Source of the DNA: Rothia sp035916755
GTDB taxonomy: Bacteria > Actinomycetota > Actinomycetes > Actinomycetales > Micrococcaceae
Direction of reading: 5' to 3'
DNA length: 64,000 nt
NCBI RefSeq assembly: GCF_035916755.1
Contig: NZ_JAYWIX010000001.1
Coordinates: 347,686-411,685, forward strand
The first letter of the stretch is position 1. Every line of letters starts with the position of its first letter. The notes under the pieces are model-generated. The model did not search any database and was not told where the DNA came from. It saw only the letters and a list, made by a program, of their open reading frames with translations. Shown here one piece after another: positions 55,121-63,940 of the stretch. The position numbers were made by a program, and so were the translations under genes.

Positions 55121-55459
55121 CTAGAGGGCGTGACGCTCCCGGTAAATCTCAAGACGCTGCTGCAGGGTCTCTTCAAGTTCTTCTACACTACGGCGCTCAA
55201 GGAGCATGTCCCAGTGGGTACGAACAGGCTTTTCAGCGTTCTCTTCGACCTTGCCGTCGCCAGAAACCAGGAAGGCTTCCTTGCCGGACTTGGCGGTCCA
55301 GGTCGCGGGAATCTCAGCTTCCTGCGCGAAGGTAACGAATACTCGTTCACCGTCTTCGGTGCGGTACTCCACACGCTGGCGGGGAGCCGGCTCCACGCCT
55401 GATTCGGTTTCCATTGACTGTGAACCCAGGCGCATACCGCGCAGGCTGCGATCGCTCAT
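55121..55459 (-). CDS. rbpA: RNA polymerase-binding protein RbpA
   Basis: A 112-residue actinobacterial transcription factor that stabilises the principal sigma factor on RNA polymerase and helps open promoters. The N-terminal tail with SLRGMRLGSQSMET (4-17), a central beta-rich core (VEYRTEDGERVFVTFAQEAEIPATW; EAEIPATW shown), a basic linker and the C-terminal sigma-interacting helix (MLLERRSVEELEETLQQRL; ERRSVEELEETL shown) are all present. The core has no cysteines, so it does not bind zinc as some streptomycete forms do. RbpA also confers moderate rifampicin tolerance in some species. Confidence 0.93.
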   Translation of the reverse strand: MSDRSLRGMRLGSQSMETESGVEPAPRQRVEYRTEDGERVFVTFAQEAEIPATWTAKSGKEAFLVSGDGKVEENAEKPVRTHWDMLLERRSVEELEETLQQRLEIYRERHAL

Positions 55460-55552
55460 TTTCTTCCTCCATAAACGGTGACTGAAGTGCTTGCAGGTTT
55501 GTGACTACTCAAAGGCGGGTAAACCCTGCAGGCCAAATACCCATTATAACCT

Positions 55553-56677
55553 TTAGGTGCCGGGGGTGTGGGGGTCTGTGCCCTCAGCTGATTCGCCGGT
55601 AGGTAGCTCGCCCTCCTGAGGAATTTCAACGCCGCTATCGAGCTTGTCGAGGTTGGGGTTGAGGTCTTCAGGGGTCACGCGGATCACCGGGGTATCGACT
55701 AGGGGAGAGGACGGGGGAGTCGCAGGGGTAGACACTTCCTCGGTCTCAGATGTGCCCTCATTACCCAGGGGCGAGAAGGCGTTGCCGATACCGCGCAGGG
55801 CATCGCCCAGTTCGGTGGGAATGAACCAGAGTTTATTAGCATCGCCTTCGGCCAGCTTGGGCAGGGTCTGCAGGTACTGGTAGGTCAGCAACTTCTGGCT
55901 GGGGTTCGAGGCGTGGATAGCGTGGAAGACCTTCTGGATAGCCTGGGCTTCACCGTCAGCGCGCAGGATAGCAGCCTTAGCATCACCCTCAGCGGTCAGA
56001 ATCTGGGATTGCTTTTCACCTTCTGCTCGTAGAATCGCAGCACGGGAGTCACCTTCGGCGGTCAGAATCTGGGATTGCTTCTGGCCTTCTGCGGTCAGGA
56101 TTGCGGCTCGACGGTCACGCTCTGCTCGCATCTGCTTTTCCATGGAGTCCTGGATGGAGTGCGGGGGCTGAATTTCCTTGATATCGACGCGGGAGACACG
56201 AATGCCCCAGCGGCCGGTGGTGCTGTCAAGAACCCCTCGCAGCTCGCTGTTAATCTGGTCGCGGGAGGTCAGGGTTTCTTCGAGGTTAAGACCACCGACG
56301 ACGTTGCGCAGAGTGGCACTGGTAAGTTCATCCACAGCATGGATGTAGTTGGTGATTTCGTAGGTTGCCGCCTTGGGGTCAGTCACCTGAAAGTAGACCA
56401 CGGTATCGATACCGACGACCAGGTTATCTTCGGTGATAACGGACTGGGCGGGGAAGGACACGACCTGTTCGCGCAGGTCAATGAGGGGCAGGACGCGGTC
56501 GATAAAGGGAACGGTGACGTGGAAGCCGGGGTTGAGGGTGGTGTGGTACTTACCCAGACGTTCGACGATGCCAGCACGGGCCTGGGGAATAATGCGCACA
56601 GCCTTGAGCAGGGTGATGAGCACCAAGAGGACGAGGGCTGTCAGCAGGATGGTTGTGGTGATAGTTGAAGTTGTCAT
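55553..56677 (-). CDS. SPFH/Band 7 (stomatin-like) membrane protein
   Basis: A 374-residue protein. An N-terminal helix (about 8-30) is followed by the SPFH domain (VRIIPQARAGIVERLGKY; VVYFQVTDPKAATYEITNY; IKEIQPPHSIQDSMEKQM), then a charged alanine-rich coiled coil that repeats a near-identical unit (AAILTAEGQKQSQILTAEGD, then AAILRAEGEKQSQILTAEGD and AAILRADGEAQ). A Pro/Glu/Thr-rich tail of about 70 residues follows. SPFH proteins form membrane cages or scaffolds and often control membrane proteases. The gene is co-directional with nfeD 30 bases upstream, a very common partnership. Confidence 0.88.
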   Translation of the reverse strand: MTTSTITTTILLTALVLLVLITLLKAVRIIPQARAGIVERLGKYHTTLNPGFHVTVPFIDRVLPLIDLREQVVSFPAQSVITEDNLVVGIDTVVYFQVTDPKAATYEITNYIHAVDELTSATLRNVVGGLNLEETLTSRDQINSELRGVLDSTTGRWGIRVSRVDIKEIQPPHSIQDSMEKQMRAERDRRAAILTAEGQKQSQILTAEGDSRAAILRAEGEKQSQILTAEGDAKAAILRADGEAQAIQKVFHAIHASNPSQKLLTYQYLQTLPKLAEGDANKLWFIPTELGDALRGIGNAFSPLGNEGTSETEEVSTPATPPSSPLVDTPVIRVTPEDLNPNLDKLDSGVEIPQEGELPTGESAEGTDPHTPGT

Positions 56678-56707
56678 AGGTTACGACCTTAATCTTTAAG
56701 TTAAAGG

Positions 56708-57166
56708 TTATTTTGTGCTGTGAGGAGCTAGATAGGCGGTTGCGCCGCGAATGGCTACCACGGTTGCAGTTGATCCTTCAGGGAGAACCAACTGGTTGCT
56801 TTCAGATCGGGCTGTCCACGTATCACCGGCGATACGGGCAAGACCGGCCTGTTCAGTGACAGTTTGGGTTACAAGGGCATCCTGGCCAACCAGACCGTCA
56901 GAGTTCATTGCAATATTGGGTGAGCTTTGATGGAAACGCTTGATAAGCGGTGGGCGGAGCCCCAAGAGAAGGGCGATACTAACAATCGCAAAGAGAACAA
57001 CCTGCCCAACGAAAGAATCGAGGAAGGTGGTACTCAGTGTTGCCGACAGGGCAGCTAGGGCCATCATCAGAAAGACGAAGTCGAGCATCAAAATCTCGAT
57101 AATGGCTAGAACAATCGCAGCGGTGAGCCAGAAAGCCCAGAGGTTCTGTGCGAACCAATCAATCAT
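56708..57166 (-). CDS. NfeD-family membrane protein
   Basis: A 152-residue protein with three membrane helices (about 10-28, 30-48, 52-70) and a soluble C-terminal OB-fold domain (NSDGLVGQDALVTQTVTEQ..., IAGDTWTARSE, VVAIRGATAYL). NfeD proteins pair with SPFH proteins, whose gene lies directly downstream. This is the short form without the protease domain. GGGAGGT precedes the ATG at 57166. The intergenic region upstream (57167-57381) is AT-rich and carries no recognisable gene. Confidence 0.88.
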   Translation of the reverse strand: MIDWFAQNLWAFWLTAAIVLAIIEILMLDFVFLMMALAALSATLSTTFLDSFVGQVVLFAIVSIALLLGLRPPLIKRFHQSSPNIAMNSDGLVGQDALVTQTVTEQAGLARIAGDTWTARSESNQLVLPEGSTATVVAIRGATAYLAPHSTK

Positions 57167-57381
57167 GTGTACCTCCCACAGGTCGGTGTGTGTTAGTACT
57201 TATCTATTCTTCCTGATGCTGTTTCGCCATGCTAGTCATTACGTGAGATATAAGGAGATTTGACCATCTCAGCAAGGCTTTCTACAAAGCCGATAATATA
57301 CATTATGTAAAGTAAAGCTAAAAATGCTCCCCTAGATACCCTCGACTAGACCCGCAGCTGCTGAGCTTAGCGCTCCTGCGT

Positions 57382-57387
57382 TAGAGT
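57382..57387 (+). promoter_or_regulatory. -10 box with leaderless start
   Basis: TAGAGT ends six bases before the ATG at 57394, and there is no ribosome site, so a leaderless mRNA is likely. Confidence 0.55.
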
Positions 57388-57393
57388 AAAACT

Positions 57394-57777
57394 ATGCTCA
57401 GTTCAGTTAATTCAGGTAAATATTTTTCCCAGCCGGTTCGCGCCGTGGTTGACCTGGCTCTCGTCCTTCTTTTTATTACTATCGGGCTCACCAGCCACCA
57501 GGAACCGCTGTCCCAGCTATTACCCACCGCCGCACCTTTCTTGCTGGCTGCCTGTGCTGGTCATATTGGCGTGTGGGCTGTGAGCTCCAGGCGGCAGCTT
57601 CCCCTCTTGCTTGAAGGCTTTATGATGTGGGTCAGCACCCTGGTGCTTGGGATTGGTCTGCGCCTCTCCTTTGGTGATACTGCCGCAACTGCTTTTGTTC
57701 TTGTCTCAGCTCTTACTCTCCTGGTTTTCCTGGTGGGCTGGCGTCTTGTCCTTTGGCTTGTACGCTGCAAGGCCTAA
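57394..57777 (+). CDS. DUF3054-like membrane protein
   Basis: A 127-residue protein with four predicted helices (about 15-32, 45-62, 70-90, 97-122). The N-terminal VRAVVDLALVLLFITIGLTSH and the central PFLLAACAGHIGVWAV resemble DUF3054 proteins of Actinobacteria. Function unknown. It is transcribed divergently from nfeD and convergently with trpD, ending at a strong bidirectional terminator. Confidence 0.72.
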   Translation: MLSSVNSGKYFSQPVRAVVDLALVLLFITIGLTSHQEPLSQLLPTAAPFLLAACAGHIGVWAVSSRRQLPLLLEGFMMWVSTLVLGIGLRLSFGDTAATAFVLVSALTLLVFLVGWRLVLWLVRCKA

Positions 57778-57799
57778 ATTTCTCGATGTAGACAGTCTT

Positions 57800-57842
57800 T
57801 AAAAAGGTGTGGCCCCAGAAAGTCTGGGGCCACACCTTTTGT
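57800..57842. terminator. Bidirectional terminator between DUF3054 gene and trpD
   Basis: AAAAGGTGTGGCCCCAG (57802-57818) and CTGGGGCCACACCTTTT (57824-57840), perfect 17-bp stem flanked by A and T runs. Confidence 0.93.
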
Positions 57843-57844
57843 TG

Positions 57845-58885
57845 TTATTTACTGTTGCTGTAAGCAATCCAACGTTCAAGTACAGCCTTAGCTTTACCTG
57901 ATTCTACTGATTGGCGAGCATCCTGCAGGGCTTCCTCAAAGCGCTCTGCGAAAGGCCTGTTGTCAACCGGGCGGTAAGCAGTCAGGCCTGCCGCGGCGTT
58001 CAATAGAACCGCGTTGAGGATTGGCCCGGGGGTCCCATTGAGAACCTGGTGAACAACCTGGGCGTTATGCTGGGCGTCTCCCCCGCGTAGATCCTCCAGG
58101 CTGGCGCATTCAATACCAAAATCGGTGGGGGTTAGTGAATGGTGCTCAACTCCCCCATTGAAGGTTTCCCAAACTTGCGACTCGCCGGTAATGGTAATTT
58201 CGTCCAGGCCGTCATTCCCGCGGAAAATCAGGGCGTGGTCGCCGCGGGAAGCGAAAACGGCGGCGATTTTCTCGGCCATCTCAGGGTCTGCTACACCAAT
58301 GGCTGAAGCCCGGACCCGAGCGGGGTTGGTCATGGGGCCAAGATAATTGAAGGCAGTGGGGACGCCAATGGAGCGGCGGGCAGGCGCTACGTGTCGCATG
58401 GAGGGGTGGAACACCTGGGCAAACAGGAAGGTTATACCCGCAGCATCCACCGCACCTGCCACATCTTTAATGTTTAGGTTTAGATTTATGCCCAGCTCAG
58501 CCAGTACATCTGCACTTCCACTTGATGATGAAGAGGCTCTGTTGCCGTGCTTAATGACGGGCACACCCGCCCCCGCAATCACCAGTGAGGCCATAGTGGA
58601 AATATTGACGGTATTCTGCTGGTCTCCCCCGGTACCCACAATGTCTACAGCATCTCGGGTGACTTCTATGTGTTCTGCCTTGTCAAGCATGCCCTGTGCT
58701 AGCGCGGCAAGCTCTTCAGGGGTTTCACCTTTAACATGAAGTCCAACCAGGAAAGCTCCGATAATAGCGTCCGGGGTTGAACCCGCCATGATGTCTTGCA
58801 TAGCCCAGTTAATCTGGTCTGACGAGAGGTCCTGCTGGGCTACGAGTTGATTGAGAATGAGTTTCCACGTGATGGTGCCTGTCAT
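57845..58885 (-). CDS. trpD: Anthranilate phosphoribosyltransferase TrpD
   Basis: A 346-residue enzyme of tryptophan synthesis that joins anthranilate to PRPP. Motifs: IVGTGGDQQNTVNIST (about 83), VIKHGNRASSSSSGSADVLAELG (about 112; KHGNRASSSSSGSADV shown), and RHVAPARRSIGVPTAFNYLGP with NPA. All residues for PRPP/Mg binding appear intact. It stands alone rather than in a trp operon, as in many Actinobacteria where trpD is next to the cytochrome genes. It is divergent from ctaE. Confidence 0.92.
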   Translation of the reverse strand: MTGTITWKLILNQLVAQQDLSSDQINWAMQDIMAGSTPDAIIGAFLVGLHVKGETPEELAALAQGMLDKAEHIEVTRDAVDIVGTGGDQQNTVNISTMASLVIAGAGVPVIKHGNRASSSSSGSADVLAELGINLNLNIKDVAGAVDAAGITFLFAQVFHPSMRHVAPARRSIGVPTAFNYLGPMTNPARVRASAIGVADPEMAEKIAAVFASRGDHALIFRGNDGLDEITITGESQVWETFNGGVEHHSLTPTDFGIECASLEDLRGGDAQHNAQVVHQVLNGTPGPILNAVLLNAAAGLTAYRPVDNRPFAERFEEALQDARQSVESGKAKAVLERWIAYSNSK

Positions 58886-59086
58886 GGCTCACATTCTACG
58901 GCTCTTTTAGCCCCCGAGCGAGCTCGTGAGACGGATGTCCGCGGGGACTTTCCACACCAGGGTGGCTGGTCGTTGGGTTACGCAAGTTTTACACACAACG
59001 TGTCGCCAAGCCTGCACTAAAACCCCTAGATTAGGGGGAAGATATGCAGGATTTACAACACACCTCCTAGCAAACCCCCTTACCTA
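58886..59086. other. Divergent region between trpD and ctaE
   Basis: About 200 bases without a gene. A perfect hairpin CCCCTA-GAT-TAGGGG (59023-59037) lies about 85 bases before the ctaE start and could be an operator. Confidence 0.45.
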
Positions 59087-59116
59087 TTGGTTCACGGGCA
59101 CTTTTACAGACATAAT
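59087..59116 (+). promoter_or_regulatory. ctaE promoter
   Basis: TTGGTT (59087-59092), an 18-base spacer and CATAAT (59111-59116). The GTG start codon follows after six bases, so the transcript is probably leaderless. Confidence 0.65.
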
Positions 59117-59122
59117 GTCTAT

Positions 59123-59761
59123 GTGACAACTGCAACCCATACCCCAAGTAAGTCGGCACACGCCGCTCTGAATCGACCCAACCAGGTGTCTGTCGGCACC
59201 GTCGTTTGGCTTGCCTCAGAGCTCATGTTCTTCGCCGGCCTGTTCGCAATGTACTTCACTCTGCGCGCTTCTCGCCCCGACATTTGGGCTGAGAACACCC
59301 CGCTGCTTGAAGTCCCTCTCGCTCTCGCCAACACTATCGTGCTGGTGCTGAGCTCCGTTACCTGCCAGTTTGGTGTTTTCAAGGCTGAACAGCTCAAGCC
59401 CCGCCGCACCGGTTCCCTCCTCAATGTCCGTGAATGGGGCATGGTTGAGTGGTTCCTGCTCACCTTCATCATGGGTGCGTTCTTCGTTTCCGTCCAGGCT
59501 TACGAATACGCAAACCTTGTAGCTGAAGGTATGACTATCGCGTCAAGTGCTTACGGCTCAGCTTTCTACATCACCACCGGTTTCCACGCACTCCACGTAA
59601 CCGGCGGCCTGATCGCCTTCCTGCTGATCATCGGCCGTGCCTATGTTGCTAAGCGTTTCGGTCACTACGAAGCAACCTCAGCAATTGTTGTTTCTTACTA
59701 CTGGCACTTCGTAGACGTCGTCTGGATCGCCCTGTTCCTTATCGTCTACTTCCTCAAGTAA
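59123..59761 (+). CDS. ctaE: Cytochrome c oxidase subunit III (aa3 type)
   Basis: About 212 residues with five membrane helices. WLASELMFFAGLFAMYFTLR (about 25-45), EYANLVAEGMTIASSAYGS, GFHALHVTGGLIAFL and YYWHFVDVVWIALFLIVYFL are subunit III signatures. It stabilises the oxidase core in the membrane; ctaC, ctaD and ctaF are not in this window. A frame opens at a TTG at 59087, but that codon is the -35 box, and the family-like start is GTG 59123 (VTTATHTPSK). It heads the ctaE-qcrCAB cluster of the actinobacterial bc-aa3 supercomplex. Confidence 0.93.
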   Translation: MTTATHTPSKSAHAALNRPNQVSVGTVVWLASELMFFAGLFAMYFTLRASRPDIWAENTPLLEVPLALANTIVLVLSSVTCQFGVFKAEQLKPRRTGSLLNVREWGMVEWFLLTFIMGAFFVSVQAYEYANLVAEGMTIASSAYGSAFYITTGFHALHVTGGLIAFLLIIGRAYVAKRFGHYEATSAIVVSYYWHFVDVVWIALFLIVYFLK

Positions 59762-59813
59762 CCGGTAACCGCTAAAAGTAAACCAACTAGCACACACACA
59801 AAGGAACAACGAC

Positions 59814-60608
59814 GTGAAGGCACTTTCTCAAAAGCGACGTCATCCGCTCGCAGCTCTCGTGTTGCTTGCCCTTGCCCTCCTCCTATCTGGTGGCCTCTAC
59901 GCAGTTGCCACGGCTACTAACGAGGCTCAAGCCGCTACAAGCACCACCTACACTGCAGAAGACATCTCAGAAGGCCAGAAACTCTTTCTAGCCAACTGTG
60001 CAACCTGCCACGGTACTAATGCAGAAGGCTCAGTAGACGGCCCCTCACTGATTGGTGTTGGCGCTGCTGCTGTTGACTTCCAGGTAGGCACCGGCCGCAT
60101 GCCCATGCAGATGCAGGGCGTTCAGGCTCAGCTGAAGCCCGGCCAGTTCAACGATGAGCAGACTAAGCAGCTCGCAGCCTACGTTGCATCACTCGGTGCA
60201 GGCCCTACCATCCCCGAAGAAGAGTACCTCGATGTTTCCAAGGGCGATGCAGCCAATGGCGCAAAGGTATTCCTCGCAAACTGCGCTATGTGCCATAACG
60301 CTGCTGGCGTTGGTGGTGCACTTACCCGCGGTAAGTTTGCTCCTACCCTGATGGGCGTTTCAGAAAAGCACATCTACGAGGCTATGGAAACTGGCCCGCA
60401 GAACATGCCTGTCTTTAACGATGCAAACATCACCCCCGAAGAAAAGCGCGATGTCATTACTTACCTGAAGTCACAGGAAGTTAACGCATCTGTTGGTGGT
60501 TTCAAGCTTGGCTCACTCGGCCCCGTGTCTGAAGGTTTTCTGATCTGGACCCTCGGCCTGGTCATCGTCATTGCATTCACCCTCTGGCTGACTTCACGAG
60601 CTGCATAA
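59814..60608 (+). CDS. qcrC: Dihaem cytochrome c subunit QcrC
   Basis: A 264-residue membrane-bound cytochrome cc. An N-terminal helix (about 13-35) acts as anchor or signal. Two haem c motifs, CATCH near residue 62 and CAMCH near 160, are followed by methionine-containing ligand segments (GRMPMQ; PQNMPVF), and a C-terminal helix (about 238-258) anchors the protein. It carries electrons from the bc1 complex straight to the aa3 oxidase. The GTG at 59814 has AAAGGAA upstream. Confidence 0.94.
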   Translation: MKALSQKRRHPLAALVLLALALLLSGGLYAVATATNEAQAATSTTYTAEDISEGQKLFLANCATCHGTNAEGSVDGPSLIGVGAAAVDFQVGTGRMPMQMQGVQAQLKPGQFNDEQTKQLAAYVASLGAGPTIPEEEYLDVSKGDAANGAKVFLANCAMCHNAAGVGGALTRGKFAPTLMGVSEKHIYEAMETGPQNMPVFNDANITPEEKRDVITYLKSQEVNASVGGFKLGSLGPVSEGFLIWTLGLVIVIAFTLWLTSRAA

Positions 60609-60657
60609 GCTCACGCACACACATAAATTTCGTACCAAGGAAGATTTGAGGCAACAC

Positions 60658-61749
60658 ATGGGAAACCATAGTGACGGCGCACATGAAAAGGCTGCCGTAG
60701 TTACCTCTCAAGAGGCAAGTCAGGAGAAGTTCGCTAACCCCGGACTTCCCCCGCATGCTCCCCGACTCACCGACGTCGATTCCAAAAAAGCTAAGGGTGC
60801 CGAGCGACAGGTAGTTCTGCTATTCGTCATCTCCATGCTGGGCTCCCTGCTTTTCTGGATTGGCTACTTCGGTGTAGAGGTAAGCGGCAACTTCTACGAT
60901 GTCATGAACCCCGAAGCAAACAACATGCTTCGTCTGCAGAACCTTCTGCTGGGTCTCGGCATCGCTTTTGCCATGTTCGGTATCGGTATCGGTATCGTCC
61001 ACTGGGCACGCTCACTTATGCCCGACCACGAAATGGTCGAAGAGCGTCACGCGGTTACTTCTGAAGAGGACCGCGCAGAGGCTCAGGAAATCGTTGAAAC
61101 CATCATCGAAGAATCAGGTATCAAGCGTCGCCCGCTTCTTCGTAACACCCTCATCGGTTCCGTTATCCTCGCTCCCCTGACCTTCGTCACCCTGTTCCGT
61201 GACCTGGGCCCCGCAGACCCCTCAGTACTCAAGTACACCCTGTGGGACGAAGGCGTCCGCCTCGTGCGCGACCCCTCCGGCACCCCCATCAAGGCTGCCG
61301 ACGTTACTCTGGGCTCTGCATACCACGTCCTGCCCGAAACCCTCTCTAGCCTGACCCACGAAAACGGCTACCTCGAGGAAAAGGCCAAGGCCGTTGTACT
61401 GCTTATGCGTCTGGATCCCGCTGACATCAAGAAGGTCACCCCCGGTCGCGAAAACTGGAACGTTGACGGCATCTACGCCTACTCCAAGGTTTGTACCCAC
61501 GTAGGCTGCCCCATCGCTCTGTACGAGCAGCGCACCCACCACCTGCTCTGCCCCTGCCACCAGTCAACCTTTGACGCGGCAGAAGAGTGCAAGGTTATCT
61601 TCGGCCCCGCAGGTCACGCCCTGCCCCAGCTGCCCATCGCAGTTGACTCCGAAGGCTACCTGGTCGCCCAGAGTGACTTCCACGAGCCCGTTGGCCCCGG
61701 CTACTGGGAGCGTGCAAAGCACATCAAGGAAATGGCAGGTGAAGCATAA
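60658..61749 (+). CDS. qcrA: Rieske iron-sulfur subunit QcrA
   Basis: About 363 residues. Three membrane helices (about 55-75, 95-118, 165-185), an actinobacterial trait, precede the Rieske domain with CTHVGCPIALY (about 280) and CPCHQSTFD (about 300), the 2Fe-2S ligands Cys-His and Cys-His. It receives electrons from menaquinol. A frame opens at a TTG at 60646, but ATG 60658 with AAGGAAG upstream is better. Its stop overlaps the qcrB start (TAATG). Confidence 0.94.
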   Translation: MGNHSDGAHEKAAVVTSQEASQEKFANPGLPPHAPRLTDVDSKKAKGAERQVVLLFVISMLGSLLFWIGYFGVEVSGNFYDVMNPEANNMLRLQNLLLGLGIAFAMFGIGIGIVHWARSLMPDHEMVEERHAVTSEEDRAEAQEIVETIIEESGIKRRPLLRNTLIGSVILAPLTFVTLFRDLGPADPSVLKYTLWDEGVRLVRDPSGTPIKAADVTLGSAYHVLPETLSSLTHENGYLEEKAKAVVLLMRLDPADIKKVTPGRENWNVDGIYAYSKVCTHVGCPIALYEQRTHHLLCPCHQSTFDAAEECKVIFGPAGHALPQLPIAVDSEGYLVAQSDFHEPVGPGYWERAKHIKEMAGEA

Positions 61750-63413
61750 TGTCGACTTCAATGCAGTCTGATTACAAGGCAAAGACCTCAACCGGTCGTA
61801 TCGCCCACTACGTTGATCAGCGTGTTGGTGCTTCAGGCATCATCAAGGAATTTGGTCGCAAAATCTTCCCCGACCACTGGTCATTCATGTTCGGTGAAGT
61901 TGCGCTCTACAGCCTGGTTATCCTGATCATCTCAGGTACCTTCCTGACCTTCTTCTTCAACCCCACCATGGTGTCGGTAACCTACGACGGTTCCTACGTC
62001 CCCATGAAGGGCACCCACATGTCTGCCGCTTACGCTTCTACCCTGGACATCTCCTTTGACGTCCGCGGTGGTCTGCTCATGCGTCAGATTCACCACTGGG
62101 CAGCTCTGATGTTCATGATGGCCATGACCGTGCACATGCTACGCGTCTTCTTCACCGGCGCCTTCCGCCGTCCTCGTGAACTGAACTGGGTTGTTGGTTG
62201 TACCCTGCTCATCATCGGTATTCTGGCTGGCTTCACCGGCTACTCACTGCCCGATGACGTGCTCTCAGGTAACGGTCTGCGCATTATTGACGGTATTTTC
62301 AAGTCAATCCCGCTGGTTGGTACCTACATCTCGCTTTTCTTCTTCGGTGGCGAGTTCCCCGGTACCGCTGTGATTGGTCGCCTCTACACTCTGCACATCA
62401 TGATTATCCCCGCGATGCTTCTGCTGCTCGTGGCTATTCACATGTTCATGGTTGTACTGCATAAGCACACCCAGTACCCCGGCCCCGGCCGCACCGAGAA
62501 CAACGTTGTTGGCTTCCCCGTAGGCCCCGTCTATGCAGCCAAGGCTGGCGGTTTCTTCTTTATCGTGTTCGGTATCATCGCCTTCCTCGGCGCAACCTTT
62601 ACCATCAACGCGATTTGGAACTACGGCCCCTACGACCCCTCACCGGTACAGGCCGGTACCCAGCCTGACTGGTACGTAGGCTTCGGCGACGGCGCCCTGC
62701 GTCTGTGGCCCGGCGTCTGGCCCTGGCCCTGGGAATTCGAGTTCCTCGGTGGCACCTGGGTTCTGAGCGTCCTTCTCCCCTTCGCTCTGATGGCTGGCTC
62801 AGTCATGATGGCCATGGTCTTCTGGCCCTGGATTGAGCAGTGGGTTACCAAGGATAACCGCGTCCACAACATCCTGGACCGCCCCCGCAACGCCCCCTTC
62901 CGTACCGGTGTGGGTGTAGCAGGCATCATTGGCTACGCGGCACTGATGATTGCAGCAAGCTCCGACCTGATTGCAACCCACTTCCATGTCTCGCTGAACG
63001 ATGTCGCCTACTGGCTCCGCTTCACTTTCGTGTTCGGTCCCCTCATCGGCTTCTTCATCACCCAGCGCATCTGCCTGGCTCTGCAGCGTAAGGACCGCGA
63101 GCTCGTACTGCACGGTATCGAAACCGGTAAGGTCGTCCAGCTTCCCCACGGTGAGTTCATCGAGGTGCACAAGCCTCTCGATGAATACCGCCGCTACGAG
63201 CTGGTCTCCTTCGAATCACCTGAGCCCATCCCGGCTCAGCCCAACAAGAAGGGCAAGGTTGGCCTGATCGAGAAGACCCGCGCAGGTCTCTCAAAGATTT
63301 GGTTCGAAGACCGCGTAGTTGCCGTAACTCCCGCTGAGCTCGAAGCAGCTCACCATGAGCACCACGGTGCACATGAGGTTGACGGCCACAAGGCCGACTC
63401 AATCGAAAAATAA
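61749..63413 (+). CDS. qcrB: Cytochrome b subunit QcrB
   Basis: A 554-residue polytopic protein with eight or more helices. Haem-b ligand histidines lie in QIHHWAALMFMMAMTVHMLRVF (about 117) and HIMIIPAMLLLLVAIHMFMVV (about 216), GYSLPDDVLSGNGLRI is the quinol-site loop, and a long charged C-terminal tail with many His residues ends the protein (HHEHHGAHEVDGH). It oxidises menaquinol and passes electrons to QcrA. QcrB is the target of bedaquiline-era inhibitors in mycobacteria, so the family is well defined. Start overlaps the qcrA stop by one base. Confidence 0.95.
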   Translation: MSTSMQSDYKAKTSTGRIAHYVDQRVGASGIIKEFGRKIFPDHWSFMFGEVALYSLVILIISGTFLTFFFNPTMVSVTYDGSYVPMKGTHMSAAYASTLDISFDVRGGLLMRQIHHWAALMFMMAMTVHMLRVFFTGAFRRPRELNWVVGCTLLIIGILAGFTGYSLPDDVLSGNGLRIIDGIFKSIPLVGTYISLFFFGGEFPGTAVIGRLYTLHIMIIPAMLLLLVAIHMFMVVLHKHTQYPGPGRTENNVVGFPVGPVYAAKAGGFFFIVFGIIAFLGATFTINAIWNYGPYDPSPVQAGTQPDWYVGFGDGALRLWPGVWPWPWEFEFLGGTWVLSVLLPFALMAGSVMMAMVFWPWIEQWVTKDNRVHNILDRPRNAPFRTGVGVAGIIGYAALMIAASSDLIATHFHVSLNDVAYWLRFTFVFGPLIGFFITQRICLALQRKDRELVLHGIETGKVVQLPHGEFIEVHKPLDEYRRYELVSFESPEPIPAQPNKKGKVGLIEKTRAGLSKIWFEDRVVAVTPAELEAAHHEHHGAHEVDGHKADSIEK

Positions 63414-63429
63414 CATACGGTTGTAGTAA

Positions 63430-63470
63430 CAGTGTGGGGCACCCCGTAAGGGGTGCCCCACACGTGTTTT
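63430..63470 (+). terminator. Terminator of the qcrCAB operon
   Basis: GTGTGGGGCACCCC (63432-63445), loop GTAA, GGGGTGCCCCACAC (63450-63463), then GTGTTTT. Perfect 14-bp stem. Confidence 0.93.
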
Positions 63471-63940
63471 AACGGGATAACGCTGGCCCTGCGTGATTAG
63501 TTGATCAATGATTGGCCCTTCGATGCCTCTACGGGCTTCCTGGGCCTTTTTAGGAGCCCAAAACTAGTTGTTGTGTTTACTTCTGTTCCCCCTACATGGC
63601 TATGATAGTTCTGAAAAAGTTGCGCACTCCCAAGGCCGCGTGTGCTGGAACCGCTCTGCGCAAGATGCAGGGGGATGATCCAGAGGGAAATGAGGCGGCT
63701 CTTCCCTAGCTCACAGGAAGCTTATCTTTGAACTGCTTTTCTGTATATCGAAGGTGCAGGCCAAAGCGCGCCGTTTCAACCGGGGTGCGTGGCGCAGAGT
63801 GCCAGCCACAGGTATGGTCTCCTATCTCAGGGGGCTATGCTGGCGGGCGCTCTTGGCCGGTAATCACATTAGTTATAGATTCTATAAGTGGTTCGGCGTG
63901 TCGCATCCTTAGAGTGGGTGGGCAGGGTCAGGCTGGCTCC
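63471..63940. other. Gene-poor tail region
   Basis: About 470 bases with no ORF above 60 codons. A TATGAT box at 63601-63606 has a TTACTT-like -35 about 18 bases upstream, so an untranslated RNA could start near 63613. A 37-codon frame from ATG 63596 (MAMIVLKKLRTPKAACAG start) exists but has no ribosome site. I recognise no known RNA family here. Confidence 0.35.

Noticed and set aside
63596..63709. A 37-codon ORF beginning MAMIVLKK
   Set aside because: No ribosome site, it overlaps the promoter-like TATGAT box, and nothing supports translation.
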